Shown here: positions 7,799-18,405 of the stretch, piece after piece | Layout of the letters: every line of letters begins with the position of its first letter | Position numbering within the stretch: the first letter of the stretch is position 1 | Source: Micromonospora sp. WMMD1128 | GTDB lineage: Bacteria; Actinomycetota; Actinomycetes; Mycobacteriales; Micromonosporaceae | Direction of reading: 5' to 3' | Assembly (NCBI RefSeq): GCF_027497235.1 | Contig: NZ_CP114902.1 | Coordinates: 1,873,501-1,937,500 of the forward strand | DNA: 64,000 bases | Translations under genes and position numbers: made by a program | The notes under the pieces: model-generated | What the model saw: the letters and a program-made list of their open reading frames with translations, nothing else | What the model was told of the DNA's origin: nothing | The model's database searches: none

Positions 7799-10700
7799 GT
7801 GACTGCTGCCCGACGTCGTGTCGGTTTGTTCTCGGCTGTTCGTCGACCGGGCGGGCGGTGGGCTGCGCTGCTGTCGGTGACGTTGGTCGCCGGCGTGGTG
7901 GTGCCTCCTGGTGCCGTGTCGGCGGCTGCGTCGACGCCGAAGGGGCCGTTGGCGGCAGGGGATGCGGGGTCGGCGTCGCGGTTGGCGGAGGAGACCGGGC
8001 AGCGGGTGGAGGTCGCCGCGGGGCGTTCGGAGTTGACGCAGGTTTTCGCGTTGCCGGATGGCGGGTTCCAGCAGGAGTCGGCGGTGGTGCCGCAGCGTGC
8101 GCGTCGCGCGGACGGGTCGTGGGCGCCGGTGGATCTGTCGTTGGCTCGGGGCGGTGATGGGTTGTGGCGGCCGGCGGTGTCGGTGGCGGACGTGCGTTTT
8201 TCGGCTGGTGGTAGCGGGCCGATGGTGACGTTGGTGCGTCAGGGCAAGAGTTTCAGCCTGTCGTGGCAGGGCGGTACGTTGCCGGCGCCGACGATCGTCG
8301 GGGACTCGGCGACGTATCCGGGTGTGCTGCCGGATGTGGACCTGGTGGTGCGGGCCACCTGGACGGGCTTCTCGCATGTGCTGGTGGTGAAGACCCCTCA
8401 GGCGGCGGCGAATCCGGCGTTGCGTGAGCTGCGCTTCGACGTCGGTGGGGACGCGAGTGCGGTGCGGGTCGGTGACGGGGAGCTGCGGGCGGTCGCCGGC
8501 GGCGAGGTGTTGGCGGAGTCGACGACGGCGACGATGTGGGACTCGACGCCCAGTTCCGCGCCGCGCCCGCAGGCCGCCGGTCGCGCCGCCGCTGCGACGG
8601 ACGCGGGGCAGGAGGAGTCGTCGCCGGTCGGTCCGGGAGACGCGGCGGTGACCGCGCCGGTCCGCACGGAGGTGACCAGCGACGGTGAGGTGGTGTTGCA
8701 CCCGGATCAAAACCTGCTGACCGGCTCGGAGGCGGTGTTCCCGGTGTTCATCGACCCGCCGTGGTCGACGGGTAAGAGCCGGTGGGCGTACGCGACGAAC
8801 AACAATTCGACGAACTCGGATGTCAGCGTCGCCCGGGTCGGGAAGAACCCGGACAGCGGGGTGCTGTATCGGTCGTTCTTCGACTTCCCGCTGCCGGGGG
8901 TGGCGAAGAAGTTCATCAAGAAGGCGTATGTGCAGGCGACGGTGGACCACACCTGGTCGTGTGACGACACGATCAACTATCTGTGGCATGCCGGGCCGAT
9001 CTCGTCGACGCCGCGCACGAAGTGGTCGCCGACGATGAAGACGCCGGTGGAGAACGCCTACTCGCACGCGAACGAGGCCGGCGGCTGCAGCAGCATCCAG
9101 CCCGACATGACGGTGAACTTCGAAAGCTCCGCGATCACCAATTTGATCCAGGACCACGCCGATCACTCCGCGCCTTACATCACCATGGCGCTGTGCGCGT
9201 GCGCGGCGGGTGGTAGTGGTGAGTCGACGCAGGATCGGTGGAAGAAGTACCTGCCGAACTCGGTGAAGCTGATCGTGGACTACAGCTCTTACCCGGGGCA
9301 GCCGTACGGTTTGCAGACCACGGGCGCGGCGTGCACGTCGGGGGTGCGGTCGGTGATCGGCACGTTGACGCCGACGTTGTCGGGGGTGTTCCCGGACGCG
9401 GACGGCACGCAGGCGTTGACGACAAAGTGGGAGTGGTTGGAGATCCCCGCGTCGGGCACCTACAACGACAGCACACCGCGTAAACCGGCTCCGGCAGGAG
9501 CGTCGGTGCCGGCCGGCGGTCGGTCGACGACGGCGGCGTTGTCGGGCCTGGTCAACGGCAAGTCGTACGCGTTTAGGGCGATGGCCACCGACCCGGCCCC
9601 GTACAGCCTGACCAGCGCGTGGTCGGCGTGGTGCGAGTTCAAGACCGACGTGAGCTACCCCGATGTGACCGCGACGGTGACCGTGATGCCGGCCGGTCCG
9701 GGGGAGAAGGGCGTGTTCACCCTGTCGTCGAATACCTCGACGGTGGTGAAGTTCCGCTACGGCTGGACGTTCCCTCCCACCACGGAGATCACCGCGACGG
9801 GCACCGGTACCCGGACGGCGTCGGTGACCCTGACCACCCCGAAGTACGGCGAGAACATCCTCTACGTGTCGGCGATCAACTCCGCGCAGACCGAGGGACA
9901 GGGTTCGGTGGCCTTCATCGTGGACCGACCCGCCCCGCCGACGAACTGGTGGAAACTCGAACCACGGCCGAGCGTCACCCAAGCCCAGGCGCTGACTGAC
10001 GAGCGCGCCGAGGCCACGATCACCGCACCGCTGGCGCCGACGGGGGTGACCTGGTCTCCCGGCCTGCGGATGCCCGGCGCGTCGAGCGCGACGTTCAACG
10101 GCTCGTCCTCGGCGGTGAATCACAGCCAGTCGGTGGTGGACACGACCGAGTCGTTCAGCGTGGCGGCGTGGGTGCGCCTGTCGGCGCTGCCCACCGCCGA
10201 GGACAACGTCGCGGTCAGCCAGGACGGCACGAGCGCCGCCGGGTTCCAGCTCGGTGTGCGGATGGCCGGATCGCCGGTGACACCGCGGTGGGCGTTCGTC
10301 ATGAAGGACACCCCGGATCAGGCCAGCACGACCCGCTCCGCGGCTGCGGTCGCCGCGCTGACGTCGGCGGACGTGGGGCGGTGGACGCATCTGGCTGGGG
10401 TGTTCGACCGGCCGTCGGGCAAGATGCTGCTCTACGTCAACGGCACCCTCGTCGGTGACGCCGACCGGGCCGCCGCCCCGTGGGCGGCGACCGGGGTCTT
10501 CTCGATCGGCCGTGGCTTCAACGCCGCGCCGGCGAAGTGGTTCACCGGTTCGATCGCCGACGTGCAGGTCTACGACCGGGTGCTGGTGGATCAGGACTTC
10601 ACCGGCGGCCTCGCCACGGACGCTTATCCGTTCAACGAGCCGGGCATGGTCAGCGCGCCGAAGACCTCCGCGTGGGACTTCAAGAACGCCTACCCCTGCT

Positions 10701-11446
10701 ACGAGGCCAGCACAGACCCCTCCTCCTCGGCCTGCGGGGTGAACGAGGTGGGCGATTTCAGTCGGCGTCTGGCGCTGACCGACGGCAGTTGGATCGGCTA
10801 CGGGCAGCGCGACAAGTCGCTGCTGCTGGACGGGACGCACTTCGTCGAGGATCCGGCCGATCCGCACTACAACCAGGCGACCCAGGAGTACGGGCGCGCG
10901 CAGAACAACCTCGGCGACGAGATCACCGCGAACTGGAGTGACGGGGCGGTGGTGCGCACCGACGCGTCGTTCACCGTATCGGCGTGGGCGCGGGTGGACG
11001 CGGCGACGGGTCGGCAGACGATCCTGTCGCAGGACCACGGCTCCGGCTACAGCGGCTTCGACCTGCAGTTCCGCGACACCTCCGGCGGGCAGTGGGCCTT
11101 CACCGTCCGCGCGGGTGCGACGAACACCGCCGCGATCACCACCGCCGCGACCGCCGCGGTCGATCCGACGGAGTGGCATCAGCTGACCGGAGTCCTCGAC
11201 GCCGAACGCCGCCAGATCCGCCTCTACGTCGACGGGGAACTGAAGGCCACCACAGCGATGGTCACCGCGTGGCAGCGGTGGAACGCCACCGGCCCGTTCG
11301 TGGTCGGCCGTTCCGACCAGCCCGCCGGGTTCACCGACTGGCTCACCGGCGGCGTGGACGACGTGCTCGCCTACCAGGGTGCGTTGACCGACGGCGGGGT
11401 GCGTGACCTCTTCGACACGCAGGTCAACCAGGCAGGCGAGGAGTGA
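7799..11446 (+). CDS. Secreted LamG-domain protein, partner of the RHS toxin
   Basis: A 1,215-residue exported protein. The Arg-rich start, a hydrophobic stretch (WAALLSVTLVAGVVV) and an AVSAAA cleavage region form a signal peptide. A beta-rich region follows with a DNRLRE-like section (SGVLYRSFFDFPLPG), then a fibronectin-like segment and two LamG/jelly-roll domains at about residues 760-970 and 1030-1215 (FSVAAWVRLSALP and FTVSAWARVDAAT are equivalent strands). Tandem GTGs exist at 7796 and 7799; I prefer 7799 because of its distance from the GGGGG Shine-Dalgarno. The stop overlaps the start region of the RHS gene, so the two are co-translated. Such proteins often precede RHS genes in actinobacteria and may anchor or deliver the toxin at the cell surface (inference). 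Confidence 0.85.
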   Translation: MTAARRRVGLFSAVRRPGGRWAALLSVTLVAGVVVPPGAVSAAASTPKGPLAAGDAGSASRLAEETGQRVEVAAGRSELTQVFALPDGGFQQESAVVPQRARRADGSWAPVDLSLARGGDGLWRPAVSVADVRFSAGGSGPMVTLVRQGKSFSLSWQGGTLPAPTIVGDSATYPGVLPDVDLVVRATWTGFSHVLVVKTPQAAANPALRELRFDVGGDASAVRVGDGELRAVAGGEVLAESTTATMWDSTPSSAPRPQAAGRAAAATDAGQEESSPVGPGDAAVTAPVRTEVTSDGEVVLHPDQNLLTGSEAVFPVFIDPPWSTGKSRWAYATNNNSTNSDVSVARVGKNPDSGVLYRSFFDFPLPGVAKKFIKKAYVQATVDHTWSCDDTINYLWHAGPISSTPRTKWSPTMKTPVENAYSHANEAGGCSSIQPDMTVNFESSAITNLIQDHADHSAPYITMALCACAAGGSGESTQDRWKKYLPNSVKLIVDYSSYPGQPYGLQTTGAACTSGVRSVIGTLTPTLSGVFPDADGTQALTTKWEWLEIPASGTYNDSTPRKPAPAGASVPAGGRSTTAALSGLVNGKSYAFRAMATDPAPYSLTSAWSAWCEFKTDVSYPDVTATVTVMPAGPGEKGVFTLSSNTSTVVKFRYGWTFPPTTEITATGTGTRTASVTLTTPKYGENILYVSAINSAQTEGQGSVAFIVDRPAPPTNWWKLEPRPSVTQAQALTDERAEATITAPLAPTGVTWSPGLRMPGASSATFNGSSSAVNHSQSVVDTTESFSVAAWVRLSALPTAEDNVAVSQDGTSAAGFQLGVRMAGSPVTPRWAFVMKDTPDQASTTRSAAAVAALTSADVGRWTHLAGVFDRPSGKMLLYVNGTLVGDADRAAAPWAATGVFSIGRGFNAAPAKWFTGSIADVQVYDRVLVDQDFTGGLATDAYPFNEPGMVSAPKTSAWDFKNAYPCYEASTDPSSSACGVNEVGDFSRRLALTDGSWIGYGQRDKSLLLDGTHFVEDPADPHYNQATQEYGRAQNNLGDEITANWSDGAVVRTDASFTVSAWARVDAATGRQTILSQDHGSGYSGFDLQFRDTSGGQWAFTVRAGATNTAAITTAATAAVDPTEWHQLTGVLDAERRQIRLYVDGELKATTAMVTAWQRWNATGPFVVGRSDQPAGFTDWLTGGVDDVLAYQGALTDGGVRDLFDTQVNQAGEE

Positions 11447-11448
11447 TC

Positions 11449-14400
11449 ATGCCCGCCCACACCTCCGCTCACCCCCACGACCAGAAGCCGGCGCCGCGCC
11501 GGAGGACCACCCGAGATGGGATACTCACGGTGCCGACTCTGACCCGCCGCCCCCAGCGGGGCCGCCTGCTGTCCACGACGCGTCGGCTGATCGCGGTAAC
11601 AGTGACCGCGGTCCTCGGTGCCGGGCTGCTCGCCGTCCCTCCGGCGCAGGCCAGGCCCCGTCCGTCGTTGCCGAGTGTGCGGCCCGAGAAGCTCGACTCC
11701 ATCGGCGGTCCCGCGAAGCAGAAGGCTCTGCCGACCAAGGCGGCCAAAACCGCCGATTGGGGTGACCCGGTGTGGCCGGCTCCCGGGCGTGCCCGGGCCG
11801 CCCTTCCGACGGCCACCGCCCGCGCCGCCACCCCCGCCCGCGCCGCCACCCCCGCCCGCGCCGCCACCCCCGCCCGCGCCGCCACCCCCGCCCGCGCCGC
11901 CACCCCCGCCCGCGCCGGGAGCCTGCCGGTGCGGGTCACCCGCGCCGCGACGCCCTCCGGCCGCACGATCACCGGCGTGGACGTGGAGGTTCACGATCGG
12001 GGCAAAAGCCCCAGTGCCTGGCGCGACGGTCTGCTGCTGACCTTGCGTTCCGAGGGCGCCGCCGGGCCGGCGGACGTCGATGTCACCGTCGACTACAAGC
12101 CGTTCCGTCACGCCTACGGCGGCAACTGGTCCTCACGGTTGAAGCTGTGGACTCTGCCCGCGTGCGCCCTGACGACCCCGGCCGTGCCAGAGTGCCGGGC
12201 CACACCGGTCAAGTCGGTCAACTCGGTCGCGGACGGCACCGTGAGCGCGCGGGTGTCCGCGGCGCCGGCCGGGACCGTGATGGCCCTCGCGGCCGGGGCC
12301 GCTGGCGTGCAGGGCGACTACTCCGCCACACCGCTCACCGCCTCATCCACCTGGTCGGCCGGCGGATCGACCGGCAACTTCACCTGGTCGTACGACATGC
12401 GGGTGCCGCCGGCGGCCGGGCTGGCGCCAAGGGTGTCGCTGGCCTACTCCTCGGGCACTGTCGACGGGCGATCGAGTGCGGAGAACAGCCAACCGTCGTG
12501 GGTGGGCGAGGGCTTCGACTACTCACCCGGGTTCATCGAACGCAGCTACGTCCCGTGCAGCGAGGACATGGCCGGGTCGGCCAACAACTCGGTGAAGACC
12601 GGCGATCTGTGCTGGCGGTCCTACAACGCGACCATGTCCCTTAACGGCGGTGGCAGCGAGCTGGTCTTCGAAACCGGTAAGGGCTGGCACTCCCGCGACG
12701 AGGACGGCGCAAAGATCGAGAAGCTGCCCGGAGCGAGCAACGGCGCCGACGGCGGCGAGCACTGGAAGGTCACCACCACCGACGGCACCCAGTACTACTT
12801 CGGCCTGAACAACCCGCCCGGCCAGAGCACCGCCACGAACTCCACCTGGACCGTCCCGGTCGCCGGCAACCACACCAACGAGCCCTGCAACGCCGGCACC
12901 TTCGCCGCATCGTTCTGCACTCAGGCGTGGCGGTGGAACCTCGACTACGTCGTCGACCCCCGCGGCAACACCATGTCCTACTGGTACGCCCCGGAGACGA
13001 ACCGGTACGGCAAGAACCTCAAGGCCACCGACAAGGCCCTCTACACCCGCGGCGGCACGCTGAGCCGCATCGACTACGGCACCTGGGACCGACCGGACGG
13101 CCGCTCCACCACGCCGACCGGGCAGGTCACGTTCACCGCCCTGGACCGCTGCGAGTCGAACTGCACCAACCACAGCCCCGGCGTCAGCTGGAAAGACGTC
13201 CCCTGGGACCAGGAGTGCACCTCCGGCGCCACCGACTGCGGCACCAACTACGCCCCCACCTTCTGGTCGACCAAGCGGCTGGCGAAGGTGAGCACCCGGG
13301 TGTGGGACACCACCAAGAACACACCCGCCTGGCAGGACGTCGACTCCTGGACGCTCACCCATACCTATCCGTCGGTTGGTGACGGCAGCGACTACGCCGG
13401 CATGTGGCTGGCCTCGATCGTGCACACCGGTCTGGTCAAGAACACCACCGCCACCGGCTCCACCACCACCGTTCCCGACAACCTCGCCCCCGTGGCGCTG
13501 CCGCCGGTGACGTTCGAACCCACGTCCCTGCCGAACCGGGTCCTCGCCTCGCACAACACCACCAACAACCGCAACCGCATCGGCAACATCATCACCGAGA
13601 CCGGATCCAAGATCCAGGTCACCTACAGGTTGCCCGAGTGCACCTCCAGCAACCTGCCGAGCGCGCCGGAGACCAACACCAAACTCTGCTATCCCGTCAT
13701 CGGGCCGGACCCCTACAACCCGGGTGGATCCGACATCACCGAGTGGTGGCACAAGTACGTCGTCCGGCAGGTGTCGCAGTCCGACATCCCCGCCAAAGTC
13801 GACAACGTCGACTACCAGTCCCCGGTGCAGAACACCTTCTACGACTACCCCGGTGATCCGGCCTGGCACTACGCCGACGACGACGGACTCGTCAAACCCA
13901 AGCGCAAGACGTGGAGCCAGTTCCGCGGCTACCGCACCGTCGAGACGCGCACCGGTGATGCACCCCGGCAGACCCTGACCCGTACCACCTACCTGCAGGG
14001 CATGCACGGCGACCGCCTTAACGCCTCCGGCGGCAGCCGTAACGTCACCATCGGCGCCTCACTCGGCACAGAGACCGTCTACGACGAGGACCAGTTCGCC
14101 GGCATGATCCGCGAAAAGGTCGTTTACAACGGCGCCACCAGCAAGCCGGTCAGCAAGACCGTCAACGTGCCGTGGCGCTCCTCGGAGACCGCGTCGCGCA
14201 CCATTAACGGCGACACCGTCACCGCCCGGTTCGTCAACACCAAAACCACCTACCAGGGCACCGCACTCGGCGTCGACGGCCAAGGAGGCTGGCGCACCAC
14301 CCGCACCCAGTCCACGTTCGACGACACCTACGGCACCCTCGACCGGATCCAGGACGACGGCCAGTGGCCCGCCACCGGCGACGAGCAGTGCACCGAGCTG

Positions 14401-17400
14401 ACCTACAACCGCAACCTCGGCGCAAACATCACCGGCACGGTCAAGCAGACCACCACCACCGCCCTGGCCTGCGGCAACGCCCCCACCAGCACCGCCGACG
14501 TCATCTCCGACACCCGCAACACCTACGACGGCGCCGCCAACCCGAACATCGCACCTACCTACGGCGCGGTCACCAAGGTCGAGAAGCTCAAGAACTGGTC
14601 CGCCTCAGCCGGTACCACCTGGCAGACCACCGCGCAGAGCACCCAGGATGCGTTCGGCCGTATCGTTACCGCCACTGACGCGCGCGGCAACACCACCACG
14701 ACCACCTACACGCCCGCCACCGGTCCGATCGCCTCGATCAACACCTTGAGCCCGGACCCCAATGGCGGCGCCGCGTGGAGCACCACCGTCACCAACGCCC
14801 CCTACTGGGGCGTCCCGGTCAAGACCACTGACCCCAACAACCGGGTGAAGGACAGCACCTACGATCCGCTGGGCCGAGTCGCGAAGGTCTGGGCCGTCGG
14901 TTGGGACCGCAAGAACCGCGAATCGACCCCCTCCGTCGGCTACACGTACTACTACGCGCCGAACCGCGACGCCTACCCCTGGGTGCAAACCAGGACCGTC
15001 AACGCCGGCGGCGGCTACCTGACCGCGTACCAGATCTTCGACGCGTTGCTGCGTCCCCGGCAGACCCAGTCCACCGGCGCCAACGGCGACCGCGTCATCA
15101 CCGACACCATCTACGACACGTCCGGACGCGTCGACGCCACCTACGGCGCCCACGGCAAGATCGGCGCACCGTCAGGAACCCTGTGGGGGCAGCCCGAATG
15201 GTCGGTGCCGACGGTTAACCGCACCGTGTACGACGACGCGTCGCGTCCCACCGCCGCCATCCTGCTCGGCACCGACGGGGTCATCAACCAGGTCGAGAAG
15301 TGGCGCACCACCACCGCTCACCTCGGTGACCGCACCAGCGTCACCCCACCCGCTGGCGGCACCCCCACCACCACCGTCACCGACGCCCGGGGCCGCACCG
15401 TCGAGCTGCGGCAGCACACCACCACCCAGGGCATCGCCGGCGCCTACCAGAGCACCAACTACACCTACAACCGCAAGGGCCAACTCACCACCGTCACCGA
15501 CCCCGACGGCAACGAATGGACCTACACCTTCGACGTCAAGGGCCGGCAGATCTCGGCCAAGGACCCCGACAAGGGCACCACCACCAGCACCTACACCGAC
15601 ACCGACGACCTCGCCACCACCACCGACGCCCGCGGCGAGGTCCTCGCATACCAGTACGACAACCTCGGCCGAAAGATCGGCCTCTACGACGACACCATCT
15701 CCACCGCCACCAAACGCGCGACCTGGAAATTCGACAAGACCGACATCATGTTCGGCGGCGAAGCCGTCCGCGGGCAGCTCACCGAAGCCACCCGCTTCGA
15801 CCCCCCAGGCTCCACCAACGCCTACAAAATCCGGTACCTCGCCTGGACCAAGCGCTACCAGCCCGGCGCCGTGCAGTACGTCATCCCCGCTACCGAAACC
15901 GGTCTGAACACCACCTGGGAAATCGGCTACGGCTACCGGGAACAAGACGGCTCCCCCAGCAGCGTCACCATGCCCGCCGCCGGTGACCTCACCGGCAGCG
16001 AAACCATCACCACCGGCTACGACGCCACCTCCGGCCTGCCCGTCACCCTCACCACCGGCTCCGCCTACGGCAACAGCTACGTCATCGGACAGCAGTACAC
16101 CGCCTACGGCGAACCCACCATGCTCACCCGCAAAAGCGCCGGCAACTACGTCGAAGAGACCAACACCTACGACCTGACCACCCGCCGGCTCACCAACACC
16201 TACGTCAAACCCGAAACCGCCGCTGGCAAGGTCTCCAACCGCACCTACGACTACGACGACGCCGGCAACATCACCTCCATCGCCGACCAGCCGGAGGTCG
16301 GCCAGACCGACACCCAGTGCTTCCAACAGGACCCGCTCGGCCGACTCACCAGCGCCTGGACCCCGAAGACCGGCGTCGACTGCAAGACCACACCCACGAC
16401 CGCCAACCTCGGCGGCCCCGCCCCCTACTGGCACGACTGGACCTTCGACAAGGTCGGCAACCGCCTCACCGAAACCGCCCACACCAGCGCCGGCGACACC
16501 AAACGCACCTACACCGTCCCCACCGGCGGGCAGAACGTCGTGCGCCCCCACGCCGCCACCTCCGTCCTCACCGAAGCCCCCGGGCAGCCCGCTGTCACCA
16601 ACGCCTACGCCTACGACAACACCGGCAACACCATCTGCCGCCCTACCGGCGCCGCAGCCAACACCTGCCCTCCAGGCAACGCCTCGCAGAACCTGTCCTG
16701 GGACTCTGAGGGACGGTTGAACAGCATCTCCGGTGATGCGCCCAGCGCCGGCAGCAACATCTACGACGCCGACGGCAACAGACTCCTACGCCGCGACGCC
16801 ACCGGCACCACCCTCTACCTACCCGGCATGGACATCCGCTGGAACGGCACCAGCCGCAACACCACCCGCTACTACACCTTCGCCGGCCAGCTCATCGCCT
16901 CCCGCACCGCAACCGCCCTCACCTGGCTCATCACCGACCACCAAGGCACCCAACACACCACCATCAGCAACACCGGCGCACAAACCGTCACCCGCCGCTA
17001 CCAAACCCCCTACGGCAACCCCCGCGGATCCCAAATCCCCTGGGCCAACCCCAAGGGCTACGTCGGCGGCGACAACGACCCCAGCGGACTCACCCACCTC
17101 GGCGCCCGCGAATACGATCCAGGACTCGGCAGGTTCATCAGTGTCGATCCTGTCATGGACCTCGCCGATCCACAGCAATGGAACGCCTACGCCTACAGCA
17201 ACAGCAACCCCATCAACCTGTCCGACCCCAGCGGCCTCAAAGCCTGCGCTGACGACCGCTGCGGCCCTGGCGCCGACTACGACGACCTCTACGGCAAGCC
17301 GGTCTCTGTCAAGGGCGACAACGACGGCTGCAACGGCCACTGCGGCGACGACGATTGGACCAGCGCCCGCAAAAACCACAAAAAGACCAACGGCGGTGGG

Positions 17401-18405
17401 GGTCGGCGTAGCCCCAAGAGCTTCCTGGACGACGTCAAGGCAAAACTTGACCGACTGGATGCCGCGACGGTCGACAACCCCGACTGGGCGCTGCAGCCTG
17501 TCTACCAAGGCTGGCAAAACGCAGAAGTCGCGGCCGAAGGGCTTCTCGGGGTAGACGACCTCTACACCTGCGCAGCCACAGGCGACGGCGAAGCCTGCGC
17601 CTGGACCGCCTTCAACGGCATCGCTCTACTAACCGGCATGTGGGCCGCCAGAGCAGGCGGTGGCCTCATCGCCGCCGAAGGTGCCACCAACGGCACCAAA
17701 ATCGCTGCAGGACTGTGCAGCTTCTCCGCTGAGACACAAGTGCTCATGGCAGACGGCACCACCAAGGAGATGCAAGACCTCCGAGTCGGAGACGTGGTCG
17801 CTGCTGCTGACCCCGAGACCGGGGAAAGCGGTGCCGAGAGCATCACGAACCTCTGGATCCACGACGACGAACTTCGCCTCCTGTCCGTCGCCGGGGGATC
17901 GGTGGCGACGACCAACGACCACCCTTTCTGGAATGCAAGCGAACACGTATGGCAGCCCGCCAAGGAACTCGCCGCGGGCGACGCTCTGCTCAGCAGTGAC
18001 GGTAGGCTGCTGGTTGTTCAGGGGTTTGGCGCAGAGATTGGGACCCGCGCGGCGTACAACCTGACGGTCGCTAACCTTCACACGTACTATGTAATCGTTG
18101 GCGGCACATCGGTACTGGTGCACAACACGAATGGTTGTCGGGTGGTCTCGAAGTATGAGGACGTAACCCGGCCTGGTGCCCGCATGTCGAATAGGCTTAC
18201 TGATGTTGGCCCCAATGAGTTCGCGCGAAATCTCGAGGCGAATGGTTGGAATCGTATGGACAAGGATTGGGGGACGGTGTACGAGAAGGGAGGAGCAAGG
18301 TATCAGCTTCGTGATCATGCGAAGTCCCACGATGGATGGACGGCCGAGTTTTTCAAGCCCGGTTCCAAGAAACCCGATCTCAAGATCAGATTGGGGGAGG
18401 ACTAA
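11449..18405 (+). CDS. Secreted RHS polymorphic toxin with pretoxin HINT domain
   Basis: About 2,318 residues. N-terminal signal segment (RLIAVTVTAVLGAGLLAV), a low-complexity TPARAA tract, a large region of YD/RHS repeats (DPDGNEWTYTFDVKGRQI), then the RHS core (GAREYDPGLGRFISVDP, NPINLSDPSGL) at about 1880-1930. A HINT protease domain follows at about 2090-2226 (SFSAETQVLMADGT … HTYYVIVGGTSVLVHN), which should release the C-terminal toxin of about 90 residues (2228-2318). The toxin tip (RMSNRLTDVGPNEFARNLEA … YQLRDHAK) is not one I recognise; its basic and His/Asp residues would suit a small nuclease (guess). Base composition falls after the HINT domain, as expected for an exchanged tip. 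Start: ATG 11449 behind GCGAGGAG; a GTG at 11443 is possible. Confidence 0.9.
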   Translation: MPAHTSAHPHDQKPAPRRRTTRDGILTVPTLTRRPQRGRLLSTTRRLIAVTVTAVLGAGLLAVPPAQARPRPSLPSVRPEKLDSIGGPAKQKALPTKAAKTADWGDPVWPAPGRARAALPTATARAATPARAATPARAATPARAATPARAATPARAGSLPVRVTRAATPSGRTITGVDVEVHDRGKSPSAWRDGLLLTLRSEGAAGPADVDVTVDYKPFRHAYGGNWSSRLKLWTLPACALTTPAVPECRATPVKSVNSVADGTVSARVSAAPAGTVMALAAGAAGVQGDYSATPLTASSTWSAGGSTGNFTWSYDMRVPPAAGLAPRVSLAYSSGTVDGRSSAENSQPSWVGEGFDYSPGFIERSYVPCSEDMAGSANNSVKTGDLCWRSYNATMSLNGGGSELVFETGKGWHSRDEDGAKIEKLPGASNGADGGEHWKVTTTDGTQYYFGLNNPPGQSTATNSTWTVPVAGNHTNEPCNAGTFAASFCTQAWRWNLDYVVDPRGNTMSYWYAPETNRYGKNLKATDKALYTRGGTLSRIDYGTWDRPDGRSTTPTGQVTFTALDRCESNCTNHSPGVSWKDVPWDQECTSGATDCGTNYAPTFWSTKRLAKVSTRVWDTTKNTPAWQDVDSWTLTHTYPSVGDGSDYAGMWLASIVHTGLVKNTTATGSTTTVPDNLAPVALPPVTFEPTSLPNRVLASHNTTNNRNRIGNIITETGSKIQVTYRLPECTSSNLPSAPETNTKLCYPVIGPDPYNPGGSDITEWWHKYVVRQVSQSDIPAKVDNVDYQSPVQNTFYDYPGDPAWHYADDDGLVKPKRKTWSQFRGYRTVETRTGDAPRQTLTRTTYLQGMHGDRLNASGGSRNVTIGASLGTETVYDEDQFAGMIREKVVYNGATSKPVSKTVNVPWRSSETASRTINGDTVTARFVNTKTTYQGTALGVDGQGGWRTTRTQSTFDDTYGTLDRIQDDGQWPATGDEQCTELTYNRNLGANITGTVKQTTTTALACGNAPTSTADVISDTRNTYDGAANPNIAPTYGAVTKVEKLKNWSASAGTTWQTTAQSTQDAFGRIVTATDARGNTTTTTYTPATGPIASINTLSPDPNGGAAWSTTVTNAPYWGVPVKTTDPNNRVKDSTYDPLGRVAKVWAVGWDRKNRESTPSVGYTYYYAPNRDAYPWVQTRTVNAGGGYLTAYQIFDALLRPRQTQSTGANGDRVITDTIYDTSGRVDATYGAHGKIGAPSGTLWGQPEWSVPTVNRTVYDDASRPTAAILLGTDGVINQVEKWRTTTAHLGDRTSVTPPAGGTPTTTVTDARGRTVELRQHTTTQGIAGAYQSTNYTYNRKGQLTTVTDPDGNEWTYTFDVKGRQISAKDPDKGTTTSTYTDTDDLATTTDARGEVLAYQYDNLGRKIGLYDDTISTATKRATWKFDKTDIMFGGEAVRGQLTEATRFDPPGSTNAYKIRYLAWTKRYQPGAVQYVIPATETGLNTTWEIGYGYREQDGSPSSVTMPAAGDLTGSETITTGYDATSGLPVTLTTGSAYGNSYVIGQQYTAYGEPTMLTRKSAGNYVEETNTYDLTTRRLTNTYVKPETAAGKVSNRTYDYDDAGNITSIADQPEVGQTDTQCFQQDPLGRLTSAWTPKTGVDCKTTPTTANLGGPAPYWHDWTFDKVGNRLTETAHTSAGDTKRTYTVPTGGQNVVRPHAATSVLTEAPGQPAVTNAYAYDNTGNTICRPTGAAANTCPPGNASQNLSWDSEGRLNSISGDAPSAGSNIYDADGNRLLRRDATGTTLYLPGMDIRWNGTSRNTTRYYTFAGQLIASRTATALTWLITDHQGTQHTTISNTGAQTVTRRYQTPYGNPRGSQIPWANPKGYVGGDNDPSGLTHLGAREYDPGLGRFISVDPVMDLADPQQWNAYAYSNSNPINLSDPSGLKACADDRCGPGADYDDLYGKPVSVKGDNDGCNGHCGDDDWTSARKNHKKTNGGGGRRSPKSFLDDVKAKLDRLDAATVDNPDWALQPVYQGWQNAEVAAEGLLGVDDLYTCAATGDGEACAWTAFNGIALLTGMWAARAGGGLIAAEGATNGTKIAAGLCSFSAETQVLMADGTTKEMQDLRVGDVVAAADPETGESGAESITNLWIHDDELRLLSVAGGSVATTNDHPFWNASEHVWQPAKELAAGDALLSSDGRLLVVQGFGAEIGTRAAYNLTVANLHTYYVIVGGTSVLVHNTNGCRVVSKYEDVTRPGARMSNRLTDVGPNEFARNLEANGWNRMDKDWGTVYEKGGARYQLRDHAKSHDGWTAEFFKPGSKKPDLKIRLGED
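11823..11912 (+). repeat. Five tandem 18-bp repeats coding (RAATPA)n
   Basis: CGCCGCCACCCCCGCCCG is repeated five times without change, in frame within the RHS toxin, giving a flexible Arg-Ala-Ala-Thr-Pro-Ala linker after the signal peptide. Copy number could vary by slippage. Confidence 0.9.

Noticed and set aside
11823-11912. CRISPR-like repeat array
   Set aside because: The 18-bp units are directly adjacent without spacers and are in-frame coding repeats. The same holds for the hexamer array at 58737-58808. No cas genes are present.
12523-17517. Long minus-strand frames opposite the RHS toxin gene
   Set aside because: Glycine/valine-rich products created by antisense of Thr/Ala/Asp-rich repeats; no domains and no start signals.
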